The translations under genes were made by a program, and so were the position numbers. From assembly GCF_963259705.1 (NCBI RefSeq), contig NC_081851.1, positions 14,730,145-14,794,144 on the forward strand: DNA of 64,000 bases. The letters run 5' to 3'. Source of the DNA: Myotis daubentonii (Eukaryota > Chordata > Mammalia > Chiroptera > Vespertilionidae). Positions 1 through 12,044 of the stretch are shown here, in pieces. The first letter of the stretch is position 1. The number at the start of each line of letters is the position of its first letter. The notes below the pieces were generated by a model, which worked only from the letters and a program-made list of their open reading frames with translations, ran no database searches and had not been told where the DNA came from.

Positions 1-3000
1 CAGCCACACTAAAAAAGAAATGGCTACAAACAAGTACCTTTCAATAATAACTTTAAATGTAAACGGACTAAATGCTCCAACCAAAAGACATCGAGTGGCT
101 GAATGGATACAAAAACATGACCAATACATCTGCTGTCTACAAGAGACACACCTCATTAGAAGGGACTCACACGGACTGAAAGTAAGGGTTGAAAAAATGT
201 CTTTCAGGCAAATGGAAAGGAAAAGAAAGCTGGGGTAGCAATACTTATATCAGACAAAATAGACCTCAAAGTGAAGGCCATAACAAAAGATAAGGAAGGC
301 CAATTCATCATACTAAAGGGATCAATACAACAAGAAGATACAACTCTGGTAAACATATATGCACCCAATGCAGGAGCACCCAAATTCATAAAAAAAACTC
401 CTGGAAGATATCAAAGGAGAGATCGACAACAATACAATTATAGTAGGGGACTTAAATACACCACTGACATCACTGGATAAGTCCGCTAGACAAACAATCA
501 GCAAAGAAACAGGAATCCTAAATGACTCACTAGATCAGATGGACTTAATAGACATCTTCAGAACACTTCACCCCAAAGCCACAGAATATACATTCCACTC
601 TGATGCTCATGGGACATATTCAAACATAGAGCACATATTGGGTCACAAGCAACGTCTCCCCAAATTCAAGAAGATTGAAATCATAAAAAGCATCTTCTCA
701 GATCATGATGGCATAATATTAGAAATAAACTACAATAAAAACAACCCCAAATACTCAAACACTTGGAAGCTGAATAGCATGTTATTAAATATTGATTGGG
801 TTACCAATGAGATCAAAGAAGAAATCAAAAATATCCTGGAAACTAATGACAATGAAAACACAACAACCAAAACCTATGGGACACAATGAAAGCAGTCCTG
901 AGAGGGAAGTTTATAGCTCTACAGGCCTATCTCAAAAAACAAGAAAAAATGGTAGTAAATCATCTAACTCTACAACTCAAAGAATTAGAAAGACAGCAAC
1001 AAGAAAACCCCAGAGTGAGCAGAAGGAAGGAGATAATAAAGATTAGAGCAGAAATAAATGGCATAGAGACCAAAAAAACAATACAGAAAATCAATGAAAC
1101 CAAGAGCTGGTTCTTTGAAAGGATAAACAAGATTGACAAACCTCTAGCCAGACTCACCAAGAAGCAAAGAGAGAGGACCCAAATAAACAAAATCAGAAAC
1201 GATAGAGGCGAAATAACAACAGACCCCACAGAAATACAAATGGTTGTTAAAAAATACTATGGACAACTCTACTCCAACAAACTAGACAACATGGAAGAAA
1301 TGCACAAATTCCTAGAAAAATACAACATTCCAAAACTCAATCAGGAAGAATCCAGAAATCTCAATAGGCCAATAACTATGGAAGAAATTGAAGTAGTCAT
1401 CAAAAAGCTTCCATCAAACAAAAGCCCAGGACCAGACGGCTTCACAGGGGAGTTTTACCAAACATTCAAGGAAGAACTAAAACCTATCCTCCTCAGACTA
1501 CTACAAAAAATTCAAAAGGAAGGAACACTTCCAAGCTCATTCTATGAAGCCAGGATCACCCTAATACCAAAACCAGGTAAAGACAACACAATGAAAGAGA
1601 ATTACAGGCCAATATACCTCATGAACATAGATGCCAAAATCCTCAACAAAATCTTAGCAAATCGGATCCAGCAGTATATCAGAAAGATCATACACCATGA
1701 CCAAGTAGGATTTACCCCAGGGATGCAAGGATGGTACAATATCCGCAAATCAATAAACGTGATACATCACATAAACAAACTGAAAGAAAAAAACCACATG
1801 GTCATATCAATTGATGCAGAAAAAGCATTTGACAATATCCAACACCCATTTTTGATAAAAACTCTCAGCACAGTGGGAATTGAAGGATCATACCTCAACA
1901 TAATAAAAGCCATATATGACAAACCCACAGCCAACATCATACTCAATGGACAAAAACTAACAGCATTTCCCCTAAGAACAAGAACAAGACAGGGATGCCC
2001 ACTCTCACCACTCCTGTTCAACATAGTACTGGAAGTATTAGCCATCACAATTAGGCAAGAAGAAGAAATAAAAGGCATCCAAATTGGAAAAGAGGAAGTA
2101 AAACTGTCCTTATTTGCAGATGACATGATATTATACATACAAAACCCTAGAGACTCCATCAAAAAGCTACTAGACTTAATACATGAATTTGGCAATGTAG
2201 CAGGATACAAAATTAACCCCAAGAAATATGAGGCATTTCTATACACCAATAGTGAACTTTCAGAAAGAGAGATTATAAAAACAATCCCATTTACCATCGC
2301 ACCAAAAAAAATTAAGCTACTTAGGAATAAACTTAACTAAAGAGGTAAAAGACCTCTACTCAGAAAACTACAGGACGTTGAAAAAAGATATAGAGGAAGA
2401 CATAAACAGATGGAAGAACATACCGTGTTCATGGATTGGTAGAATCAACATCATTAAAATGTCCATACTACCCAAAGCAATCTATAAATTCAACGCACTT
2501 CCCATTAAAATACCAACGGCATACTTCATAGATCTAGATCGAACTCTCCAAAAATTCACCTGGAACAAAGAAAGACCCTGAATAGCTGCAGCAATCCTGA
2601 AAAAGAACAAGTAGGTGGGATTTCAATACCAGACATCAAGATGTATTACAAAGCCACTGTTCTCAAAACTGCCTGGTACTGGCACAAGAACAGGCATATA
2701 GATCAATGGAATAGAATAGAGAGCCCAGAAATCGGCCCAAACCAATATGCTCAATTAATATTTGACAAAAGATGCAAGAACATACAATGGAGCCAAGATG
2801 GTTTCTTCAATACATGGTGTTGGGAAAATTGGACAGATATATGCAAGAAAATGAAACTAGACCACCAACTTACACCATACACAAAAATAAACTCAAAATG
2901 GATAAAGGACTTAAATGTGCGACAGGAATCCATAAAAATTCTACAAGAATCCAAAGGCAACAAAATCTCAGACATATGCCGAAGCAATTTCTTCACTGAT

Positions 3001-4097
3001 ACAGCTCCTAGGGCACTTGAAACTAAAGAGAAAATGAACAAATGGGACTACATCAAAACAAAGAGCTTCTGCACAGCAAAAGAAACCATCAACAAAACAA
3101 CAAGAAAACCCACTGCGTGGGAAAACATATTTGCCAATGTCATACCTGATAAGGGCCTAATCTCCAAAATTTATAGGGAACTCATACAACTTAACAAAAG
3201 GAAGATAATCCAATCAAAAAATGGGCAAAGGACCTAAATAGACACCTTTCAAAAGAGGACATTCAGAATGCCAAGAGACATATGAAAACATGCTCAAAGT
3301 CACTAATCATCCGAGAGATGGAAATCAAAACAACAATGAGGTAGCATCTCACACCTGTCAGACTGGCTATCATCAACAAATCAACAAAGGACAAGTGCTG
3401 GAGAGGATGTGGAGAAAAAGGAACACTCGTGCACTGCTGGTGGGAATGCAGACTGGTGCAGCCACTATGGAAGACAGTATGGAGTTTCCTCAAAAGACTA
3501 AAAATGGAACTCCCATTTGTCCCTGTGATCCCACTTCTAGTAATATATCCCAAGAAACCTGAAACACCAATCAGAAAGGATATATGCACCGCTCTGTTCA
3601 TAGCAGCACAATTCACCATAGCTAGGATCTGGAAACAGCCTAAGTGCCCATCAGTAGATGAATGGATTAGAAAACTCTGGTACATCTACACGATGGAATA
3701 CTATGCTGCTATAAAAAAGAAGGAACTCTTACCATTTGCAACGGCATGGATGGAACTGGAGAGCATTATGCTAAGTGAAATAAGCCAGTCAGTGAAGGAA
3801 AAATACCACATGATATCACTCAGTCATGGATAATAGAGAACATTATAAACTTTTGAACAATAATAGATAGAGAGGCAGAGAAGCCTTAAACAGATTGTCA
3901 AACTGCAGTGGGAAGGCCGGGGAGGGTTGGGGGGCAGGAGGGAGGGGGGTAAGAGATCAACCAAAGGACTTGTATGCATGCATATAAGCATAACCAATGG
4001 AATAAGACACTGGGGGGTAGGGGAGGCCAGGGGATTGTCAAGGGCGGGGGGAAAAAAAGGGACACATATGTAATACCCTTTGTAATACTGTAAGCAA

Positions 4098-4132
<35 letters not shown>

Positions 4133-4133
4133 A
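1..4133 (+). mobile_element. L1 LINE, 5' end outside window
   Basis: The left edge of the window lies just before ORF2 of a bat L1. ORF2 runs to a stop at about 3832, followed by a G-rich 3' UTR (3840-4090) and an AAAT-repeat tail. The 3' UTR matches, in reverse complement, that of the minus-strand L1 at 37.55 kb, so the two belong to closely related subfamilies. Frameshifts make this copy incapable of making ORF2 protein. ORF1 and the 5' UTR lie beyond the window edge. Confidence 0.95.
20..3832 (+). pseudogene. L1 ORF2 (endonuclease-reverse transcriptase), broken
   Basis: ORF2 encodes the endonuclease and reverse transcriptase that carry out target-primed retrotransposition. The start at 20 reads MATNKYL, then the endonuclease motif LNVNGLN and CCLQETHL. 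The frame breaks near 235, 400-480 and 885. The longest intact stretch, 886-2340 (484 aa), holds the finger/palm segment [13 protein letters not shown], the [12 protein letters not shown] segment and the catalytic FADDMILY box. Further frameshifts fall near 2330 and 2580. The C-terminal cysteine-rich and terminal parts are at 2641-3237 and 3429-3833. The family protein is about 1270 aa and here it is in at least six pieces. Confidence 0.93.
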
Positions 4134-4134
4134 A
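4099..4134 (+). repeat. (AAAT)n L1 tail
   Basis: About nine AAAT units follow 'gtaagcaata' at the 3' end of the first L1. This is the expanded poly(A) tail of the retroposon and marks its downstream edge. Confidence 0.9.
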
Positions 4135-4891
4135 GAATTGTCCTTTCCTCTCAGGGTATCGATCAGGCATCTTGGAGAGCCCTAGTGATCCGTCCAGTGA
4201 CAGCTCACCTCGTGGCCTGAAGGGTAAGTCGGCTTTCCTTCTGGGCACTTTCCAGTGCCCTTGGATCTGGGCTCTGGGCTTTATGTTATTTGTGTGATTT
4301 AAAGAAGACAATTCGCAAGTTCTTCACAGCATGATGGGTTTGCCTCCATAGGGCACATCATGCAGTTTCAGGCTCAGACCTGAGAGTTTTCACGGATTTG
4401 GATCCAGATCCCTTCTCCTCACTGACCAGCTCTGGGCACCTGGGCGAGCCACCCATCCTCCAAGTGTGGGTTCCTGCAGCTTCCAGATGGGGACAGGGCT
4501 GGGAGTTCCGGTCCATCGTGGTCAGAGGACACGGGTGAGTGTGATTCCTTTACAGCGTTTAAGTTTGTTAATGGTGCAGAAGATGGTCTGTCTACGCTGT
4601 CCCAAGGGCTAAGGAGAGTGGTGCCTCACAGCTGTTGCTAATTTCAGCTTTAGCAGGAGCTCTGTGCTTCCCTCCCACGTTATTTTGTTTTTAAACCCCA
4701 CTGTGAACTTCTAGAGAATCCCAACATGTCCTTGACATCCCAGTGCCAGCCTGGGAGAAGTGTGCTCTGGGTTCCCCAGCGGGGCTCCCTGTGTTCCGTG
4801 AGCCGGAGGCAGCACAGAGCCCACTGGAGGTAGGTGAGCGAGAGTGAGAGACTGACGTGTGTCCCTCTGTGTCCCCTCGCCCTGACACCAG

Positions 4892-5179
4892 GTTCCTCCG
4901 ACTCGGCCGGCTCCACCACAAACCCAAGAGCAGTGAGGACCTGATGCCCAGCAGGGACACAGCACTTTGCCCCGCCCCGCGATGCCAGCACCCCAGGCCA
5001 CACTACCCTCAGCCTCCAGGAGTACCCGCCACCCAGGATGGGCCTCTCCACCAGGAGGCATCCAGTAGAGGGGTGGGGCCCAGCCCCAGGCCTTGGGGCA
5101 GCCCTGGGTCCCCCAGAGCAGAGGATGGTCACCCTGGAGGAGTTCCTGGAGGAGCCTGACCGCGCTCCCCCTATGCTGT
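4892..5179 (+). pseudogene. CCDC88C (DAPLE)-like C-terminal exon fragment
   Basis: After an acceptor-like 'ctgacaccag', one frame reads FLRLGRLHHKPKSSEDLMPS. About 90 nt later the homologous reading moves to another frame: DASTPGHTTLSLQEYPPPR, ending with MVTLEEFLEEP. The blocks DASTPG, EYPxPR and MVTLEEFLEE resemble, from memory, the C-terminal tail of DAPLE, a Dishevelled/G-alpha-binding scaffold. The change of frame near 4975-4985 means it cannot be translated as one product, so it is called a pseudogene or duplicated relic. No other exon of that gene is recognisable. The assignment rests on recalled family sequence and needs a protein search. Confidence 0.5.
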
Positions 5180-5491
5180 GTGAGGCCTGGGAGTGCTCTT
5201 TCCTCTCTCCCCTCAGATGGACCTGGACCAGAGGGGAGACCTGGACAGCAAAGTCACAGAGAGGGATGGGGTGGGGCTGGCGCCACCTGGCTGCAGAGCT
5301 GGCTTGGATGGGGAACATAACCACTAGCCAGAAAGTGACTGTGCTGGCAGCCCACCCAGACCTGGGAGGCTGTTCTCTCCATCTGTGCAGGGAGCGGGCA
5401 GAAAGGCCAGCATGGAGGGCCTGAGCCATGCAGTCTGTGTGCAGTTACTCTACGCTGCCGCTGGGCAGGAGGCGGTCCTAGACCATCTGTC

Positions 5492-5497
5492 AATAAA
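5492..5497 (+). other. AATAAA poly(A)-signal-like hexamer
   Basis: A canonical AATAAA lies 310 bp downstream of the CCDC88C-like exon and is followed by a G/T-rich stretch. It could be the relic 3' end of that gene copy, but an isolated hexamer is weak evidence. Confidence 0.3.
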
Positions 5498-5656
5498 CGG
5501 GAAGGCTGTGCTCCAATGACACTTTTGTTATGGACACTGTCCTTTGAATTCTATAGAGTTTTTACAAAAGTCTGTTCTTTAAAAATATTTTGTTTTAATC
5601 ATTAAAAAATGTAAAGACTGCTTAGCTCACAGGCCATACAAAAACAAGTGGCAAGT

Positions 5657-5895
5657 CCTAGCCGGCTTGGATCAGTGGTTAGAGCATCAGCCTGTGGACG
5701 GTAGGGTATCAAGTTCGATTCCAGTCAAGGGCATGTCCCTCAGTTGCAAGCTTGATCCACCAGTCTTGGTCAGGGCATGTGCAGGAGGCAGCCAGTCATT
5801 GTGTCTCTCTCACATTGATGTTTCTCTCTCTCTGCCCCTCCCTTAACCCCTTCCACTGTCTATAAAAATCAATGAAAGAAATATCCTTGGGTCAG
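5657..5895 (+). mobile_element. Ves-type SINE
   Basis: The tRNA-like head reads 'cctagccggcttggatcagtgg', with the box B-like 'gttcgattcc'. A CT-rich segment and an A-rich end follow. The copy is divergent and moderately old. Confidence 0.92.
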
Positions 5896-6884
5896 GATTA
5901 ACACAAACAAAAGAAGGGTGGCGAGCTGGAGTCAGCCTGCACCACCAGTTTGCTGAGCACTGCTCTGCACCTCTGACCCCTGGTCGTCAGCGGATTTAGG
6001 AAACCCTCGAGTCTCCATGTAGCTTTCCTGAACCTGCACATGCACCTGTTACTGAGCTGTTGCCTCCATGCACAGATGAAGGTCACTGCCTGACAGTTGA
6101 GACCCTTGGAGGATTTTAGTAATTGTCTCCCTCCCCTTAAGCATACACAGTGGAACTCTCTCCGGCCACATAGTGAATTCTCTGGCCTGCATTAGTGGAG
6201 CCTGGTGACACGGAATACAGACTATTTGTTCAGTAGATATGTACTGAGCGTGTACTCTGTGTTAGGCAGCACGCATGATGCCTGCTCCCCCCAAAAAACA
6301 AAGTAAACCAGGTGCCTAGTCAGGTGGGCAGTCCTGAAGGCAATATGTACATGGTCTCTGCCTCCCATCATTTCTGTTTCTGTCTACAGAGCACTGTGCG
6401 CCGGGGCTGGAGAGAAACCAAAGCCCTGCCCTCAAGTCCATGGTCTGATGCGTGCTTCTCAGACTGCGGCTTGCCTCACGCTCACCTGGGCTGCCTTGAC
6501 ACAGGACGGACCCTCGGTTTCTGGCTCAGGGGCCGGGGGTGGGGCTCCCTGAGAATCTGCATCACCACCAAGTGCCCAGAGGTCACCTGGTCCTTTTCAG
6601 CCTCAGTGAGACCAAAGCAGCCTCGCTGTAGGAGCTGGTTGTGGAAGCTGATACTCCCTCCTGAGAGCCATCTCGCTCCCACTTCCCAGCGTGCTCACCC
6701 CACTAACCTGACACCCCTGAGCAGGCCTGAAGAAGTGGAATTCACAACCGTGCCCCTGCCTCCGCTCCCTGAGTCTTGGTGCTGGGTGAGGGTGTCACAG
6801 ATGGGTCCTCTGGGTGGCCAGGGAGGGTGCACTCATGAAGATGGGTGTCAAAGATGTAGAACTGTGCAGAGAGGGGCCGGGTGG
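5896..6884. other. No recognisable gene
   Basis: Unique-looking sequence. Around 6225-6280, 'cagtagatatgtactgagcgtg' resembles the end of an ancient MIR/L2-type repeat. The longest open frame (6312-6980, plus) has no family motif, and its C-terminal end overlaps a MIR element, so I do not call it a gene. Confidence 0.4.
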
Positions 6885-7130
6885 TGTGAAAGACGGCTGC
6901 AGAGCCGGGCAGCTGTGGGTTCAACCCCCACCTGCCACTCTCTAGATGTGAGACCTGCTGGACTGTGGCCTCACTGTTGAAGGTTACCTTAATACAACCT
7001 TGCAAGATTGCTCTGATAATTGAATGAGTGGGGGAGGGGATGTTGTTTTTGTTTTGTTCTTTTGTAATTGCACCTATAGTTTCTAGCATGGTGCCTGGCA
7101 CATGGGAAGCAGGTGATACACGGTACCTAT
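6885..7130 (+). mobile_element. MIR SINE
   Basis: It contains the MIR core-like 'gcagctgtgggttcaacccc' and 'ccactctctagatgtgagacc', and ends with 'agcatggtgcctggcacat'. This is an old mammal-wide SINE. Confidence 0.75.
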
Positions 7131-7408
7131 TGTATTAGTGACCGCAGGTCTTCCTGGACAAACTCCCAGGGTATATGACTCCTAACTGGCATGTGAAACA
7201 GCAGGCTGTGTCTCTGGCCAGTTGAGCATCCAGATGTCTTCATGGGCCAGGGAGTTGGTAGGTGGAGGTGTCTCCTAGGATGCTGAGCTATCCCGCAGAC
7301 TGATTCTGCCTGACACAGTCTGGTGGCCTGGGTCTTAACCCTGACTCACCTTTCACATGCCCTCCTTCTCTCTCCTCTTCTCCTGGTGGCCTCCACCTAG
7401 GAGATACC

Positions 7409-7580
7409 TGTTACAGAAGACCGGAGAAGAACCAAGCAATGCTGAGAGAGATGGAGTTACATTTTTTATTATGCGTGGGCCCAGAGAAAAATGTCTCTAG
7501 AATTCAGGGCCCGCACGTAATAATAAATGTAACTCCATCTCTCTAAGCATTGCTTGGTTCTTCTCCGGTCTTCTGTAACA
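7409..7580. repeat. Inverted repeat of ERV LTR ends (74-nt arms, 24-nt loop)
   Basis: Bases 7409-7482 are the reverse complement of 7507-7580 with about five mismatches in 74; the spacer is 7483-7506. Both arms end in the same outer bases (TGTTACAG.../...CTGTAACA). The same LTR end reappears once at 11750-11851. The spacer also matches the 3' LTR (reverse complement of 11757-11781), so the minus-strand LTR piece is 98 nt long and abuts a 74-nt plus-strand piece. Confidence 0.9.
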
Positions 7581-7584
7581 TTAT

Positions 7585-7602
7585 TGGTTCCCTGACCAAG
7601 AA
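7585..7602 (+). other. Retroviral primer-binding site, tRNA-Glu-like
   Basis: 'tggttccctgaccaagaa' matches the complement of the tRNA-Glu 3' end at 16 of 18 positions as I recall it. It lies four bases after the CA end of the LTR, as expected for an ERV. Confidence 0.7.
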
Positions 7603-7949
7603 AACCAACCCATGCTTGGCCTTTTGGCCTCCGCTGATTGGACTCGGTTGGGGACCCAGGGGTGTCGGACAGGCCTCTGAGAGGCATGCACACTGCTGAT
7701 CTTAGCAGAATTAAACCTGGGGACTCTGAGCACTCCCGCACCTCAGCCCAGGACCTGGCCTGCATCTGGAGAGAGTGGACAGACACCTCTGGACCTGTCG
7801 ACAGAATTGGTAAGGTAGGGGCCCCTATCAGTCAGGCCCACTCCAAGTGAGTGGAAGGGGGAGCTTGATCACCTCCCCGGAAGCCATTAATTGCCTACAG
7901 CTTCCTTAGGCAATTAATCAGGAATCAGATGGACTATTTAAACTCTGAG

Positions 7950-9430
7950 TAAATATCTGGTAAAGTAAAAAAACTCGGATTGTCTGGTGTATAAATATAA
8001 GTGTGAAAGCCTGTGTAAAAGAGAAAGCTACTTTGATTTATTCTACATTTCTGTTGATTCGTCTGGCTAAACGTTTGATTTATTAAAGGATGAACCCATG
8101 ATAATCTGCAAAAGTCTTAAGCAGTGCTGCTGAGTTATTTTTCTCAGAGACGTTTGCTCTCTATCACAGAGGGAATCAGCCCACTTAGCTAATAAAAATT
8201 TCTGTCTAGTGGTTGCTCTTCCCTGAGTTGTGAATTTGCTGTATTAAATAGGAATTTTTGAAGTTCTGGGGTAAATTTAAAGGCTTAAACAAAGGCCAGC
8301 TAGGTTCCAAGATTGCTTGGTTTTGAGATTGCTTGTAAGAAAAGCAAGAGAGAAGTGTTTTCAAGTTAACTATTTGCAACAAAGTAGTAAACTTCAAAAA
8401 ACAAAAACTTGTTATTTATGGCTTTTCTTATCTCTTTTGGTGGACAGAGACTTCCAGGGGCAGGGCTTACAGCTCCGCAGGGCAGAGAGATTTAAGGGCC
8501 CTGCCCCTGCCTGTGACATCATAGTCCAACATGAGCCACCTGAGGCGGAACTAAGTCTGAAGTTATTATTAACTGTCTATGGACCCCATTAACCTTGTTT
8601 GTGTGTCTTGTGCAGTCTGTTGTCTTCGTGGTTGTGTTTTTTGTTTGACTTGCTGTTTTCAGTTACTTATTAGGCTCCTCATAGAGGACATAACCTGGTC
8701 TTTCCCTTCCTCCTTCATCCTGATTCTGACAACATCTGTAACTGGATTAAAGATCTTTTCTTTCAGGAGACCCTCCAGGCTTTCAGTTGCAAGATCTCCC
8801 TACACAACCTTATCCTCATCTGCTATCTTTCCAGGCTGACTAAAAGTCATTTTTCTCCACAGGGTGGACCCCAGCCTCCAGGAGGGAGGACTACTACAGT
8901 GGTAGTCTGTGGTTTTCTCCACAACTCCCACTGTTTCTATTTCCCCCCTCTGTAGGAATTGTCTTCCTCTGACTCACAATAGGAGAGGGAGACAAGCAAC
9001 GGGCCCTGGGCTGGGGGACCAGGGGGGTGTCGGCTGTTAATTATGAAGCAGGGAAAGGTAGGTTTTTATTGATTTTTACTGGCTGCAGACCACTCTGCTG
9101 GTGTAGGGGTCTGGTCCATAGCCTACTAGGTGTCTTATCAGAACTTCACTAGATTCAAGGTCGCAAGTTTTCTGCAAGTACAATTAATCTTTCTCTGTCC
9201 CAGTTTATTCTTTTTAACCGAATACTAAATTAGACCGATACAATATACTTTAAGTTCATAAATATTAATCTAAAAATGCTGACTAGGATGATGACACATT
9301 TGTAATTCCTTAACTAATAAAGAATTTAAAGAATTAAAAAAAATAAAATAAATAAATAAAAATGCTGACAATTCACTTTTGGTAATCATTAAAGGATTGA
9401 CATTTCTAAAAATAAAGAATTCTAATACAT
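7950..9430. other. ERV leader/internal region, no readable gene
   Basis: This stretch lies between the primer-binding site and the first readable pol relic. It has many stops in all frames and only short open frames. I cannot recognise gag motifs. It may also contain other, unidentified old repeats. Confidence 0.4.
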
Positions 9431-9431
9431 T

Positions 9432-9432
<1 letters not shown>

Positions 9433-9481
<49 letters not shown>
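9433..9481. repeat. (AC)n microsatellite
   Basis: About 24 uninterrupted CA dinucleotides. Confidence 0.98.
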
Positions 9482-9485
<4 letters not shown>

Positions 9486-10679
9486 TTCCCAAGAGCCAAG
9501 TGGAGGAGAAATGGAGCTGAAGTCCGCAGCTGCCCTGGTGATTTAGAACTGGTTGCTAGGCAGACTCAGCCCCAGAAAGCCAGGTGAAAGAAGCGGGGGT
9601 AGGGGCTGGATTCGTGAGCTGCCTTCAGAAAAGTGGAGGACAGCAGACATTTACCTGATATTAGAGCTGCCCCACTGCCGCCTAGTGAGTAATGAGTGTT
9701 TTTGCAACAAGCAATACAAGACTTAGGCCTTTGGATTGCTGGCTACAGCAGTTAAACCAGAAGCCAGTGACTGTTACTAGACTTCCTGCAGCCCCAGGAA
9801 TAGAGCAGTGAGCTCAGGATCTGTGAAAGCAGCAGATAGAGCTAGTGAAAGCTCCCTGTTTGCAAATGTACTGAAAGGGTTCAGTACCTGTTGTTGCTGG
9901 AAGAAGAGGGGCTGATATCCCCTTACAGTGCACTCCCTTGGGAGAGGCCTGTTTGCTGCTATGCCACAAAGGGGACTGGTAGGAAGACAAGGGGCCTAAT
10001 ACCCAAGTCACTGCCACAGGAGTGTTTTGCAATATGCAAAGCTGTTTCTAACTTCAACTCTGGCTGTTTTGGACTGGCAGCTTAAAGTCAAAGGTCAAAG
10101 GAAAGACACTCTCCCTGGACTGGGGAGCCTTCAGGACTTTGAGATTCTCCAAGAGAGGAGGAGTCTGACCGAGGGACTGGCTGAGACCCCATTGGGTTAG
10201 GAGAACCGGAGTTTGCATATTGAACTTATAAACTACAGTTTTCTAGACAGAGGTCCAAGCCCAGTTGTATAGTGGTTAAGCTGCCTGTGTATAGCAAAAC
10301 AACTCAGAATACATTTTAGGGAAATTGAACAGACTGTGTTTGTGGCTAGAAAAAAAAGGAACTGGCCACCATACACATCCCTGACAGTAGCCTCCAGAAA
10401 ACTGTATAATAGACTTCGATAATGCCTGCGTCTTCATGGACATGACTCCAGAGAGACAAGGACAGTTTTGCTTTGTGTGAGAAGGTCAAAAATAGAAGGT
10501 CACCTCCCTAAGATGTTTGTATAGCTCTACCATGTGTCATGTTTAGTAGCAAAAGATTTAGCTGTCAGAAGTGTCCGCAGTGCCAATGTTATACTTCATT
10601 ATGGGTATTTAAGACAAGGGGCATAGCCAAAGTGGTACTCAACCAAAGTCTCAGCCCCTAGAAAAGGCCAGTAACCTAT

Positions 10680-11385
10680 TTGTCCAAAAGACTTGACCCC
10701 TTTACATTTGGGTGACCTACTTGCCTCTGGGCAGTAGCAGCCACAGCTATGCTTATCAAAAAAGCAAATAAGTTAACCAGAGGGCAGAAACTAATGGCCC
10801 ACATGCAGTCAAGGCTTTACTCCAGAACACACTGGAGCGCTAGATGTCAAACGCTCGAGTCACCCACTTTCAGGTTCTCCAGTGGGCAAAAGAAAAATCA
10901 GTAACAATTTATAATGATAGCAGGTACTCATTTGCAATGGCTCATGTACATAATGCTATTTACAAGGAAAGGAGACTCCACAGAAGCAAGAGGGAACTGG
11001 GCCACAGACAAAGTGGCCTGGGAGGCTGCCCTAAAACCACTGGGGCCTCTACAGATTCTAGTGACTCTTTCAGACGCTGACCTTCCCAATCTAGAAAAGC
11101 CGAAATCCATAACCAATCTTTTCTCGAGTTCTTGCAGGCATTACAGTCCATCCAGAAAGCAGTCCAGAAGCACGTTCAAGACGCTCTGCCTGTACCAAAT
11201 TCTGATCTGGTCCATCCCTTCCAACCTGGTGACTCCGTTTAGATAAAGAAATCTGCCACCCAAGGACTGACTCCTACATGAAAAGGACCACCCCCACGGC
11301 AATCAAGGTCGACGGGATCCTGAAGTGTCTTCATCACACCCAGCTTAAGACAGCCATGGAAAATAGAGAGTCCAGGACTCTTCGG
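10680..11385 (+). pseudogene. ERV pol remnant (RT end, RNase H, integrase C-terminus)
   Basis: A piece at about 10690-10760 resembles the RT/RNase H connection of gammaretroviral Pol. The frame at 10844-11000 continues with an RNase H-like segment containing the DSRY motif and an AHVH-IYK stretch. Around 11200-11350 a broken frame resembles the integrase C-terminal domain ('HPFQPGDSV' followed by a stop). Several frame changes and stop codons separate these blocks. The N-terminal integrase zinc finger and catalytic core are not recognisable, so the middle of pol is deleted or saturated with change. It is described as a relic only. Confidence 0.75.
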
Positions 11386-11749
11386 ACCCTCTAGAGATTA
11401 TTCCTGGCCCTCATTCCAGGCCCTTATAAGCAAGCCCACTGACTTTTTTGGCAGAGAATTAATTCTATTAAGCTTATAGTCCTCAGGTGTCAATATAACT
11501 CCCTCCCCAACAATGACCCAAAAGAGTCAATGATTTGACTCCTGTATAGAAAACCAGTGGGGAATGAAGTATCCATCTTCCCCAGACAAAGTTTTCAGTG
11601 CTGGCACCAGGCCAAGCCTTTGGTTGAGGTCTCAAAGACCCAGCACATAGGGGCTTTCTAAGAACTCACAAAGGGGACCAGAAAACCCCATATTTGGGAG
11701 ACAAAGAGGGTAAAAAGATACAAATACAGGAAACTTTCTTTGTGACTTC

Positions 11750-11851
11750 GCCCAGAATTCTAGAGTCATTTTTCTCTGGGCCTGCGTGCAATAATAAATG
11801 TAACTCCATCTCTCTAAGCATTGCTTGGTTTTTCTCCACTCTTCTGTAACA
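11750..11851 (+). repeat. ERV 3' LTR end
   Basis: It shares 'aataataaatgtaactcc' and the following ~55 nt with 7530-7580, ending 'tctgtaaca'. The LTR start upstream cannot be placed with confidence because no intact 5' LTR is available for comparison. Confidence 0.8.
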
Positions 11852-12044
11852 CCTGCACTGACTGAAAGATTTAACTGTTAATACTATAATTACAAGACAC
11901 ATTTCAGTATTGGATATTAAGAACAAGGTCAAGTTCCACTCAGAGCATGGTCTAGACTCTAGAATGACAAAAACAACCACTCAGAGAGGTAGGCCAAGTT
12001 CTCATTCATTATTACTCTGCTTCTTTTTTTAATTGTAACTTTAA

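Larger units (their letters stand above)
7507..11851 (+). mobile_element. Degraded class I (gammaretrovirus-like) ERV
   Basis: The 3' part of a 5' LTR ends in CA at 7580 and is followed 4 nt later by a primer-binding site. A splice-donor-like 'aattggtaaggtagg' follows at about 7806. Pol remnants lie at 10.68-11.39 kb. A matching LTR end occurs at 11750-11851 with the same AATAAA-containing R/U5 end. No gag frame is convincing in 7.9-10.6 kb, and no env is visible between the integrase end and the 3' LTR. The element is an old endogenous copy with many stops and frameshifts and has no coding ability. Confidence 0.8.

Noticed and set aside
1..4133. Idea that the two L1 copies could together encode a working ORF2
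   Set aside because: Each copy has several independent frameshifts. There is no reason to treat them as a functional pair, and no repaired reading is offered.
4680..5429. Long minus-strand open frame (249 codons) opposite the CCDC88C-like exon
   Set aside because: GC-rich antisense with no domain and low-complexity composition. The plus strand shows homology and splice-like borders instead.
6312..6980. 222-codon plus-strand open frame
   Set aside because: No recognisable domain, its end overlaps a MIR, and stop codons are simply scarce in this GC-richer stretch.
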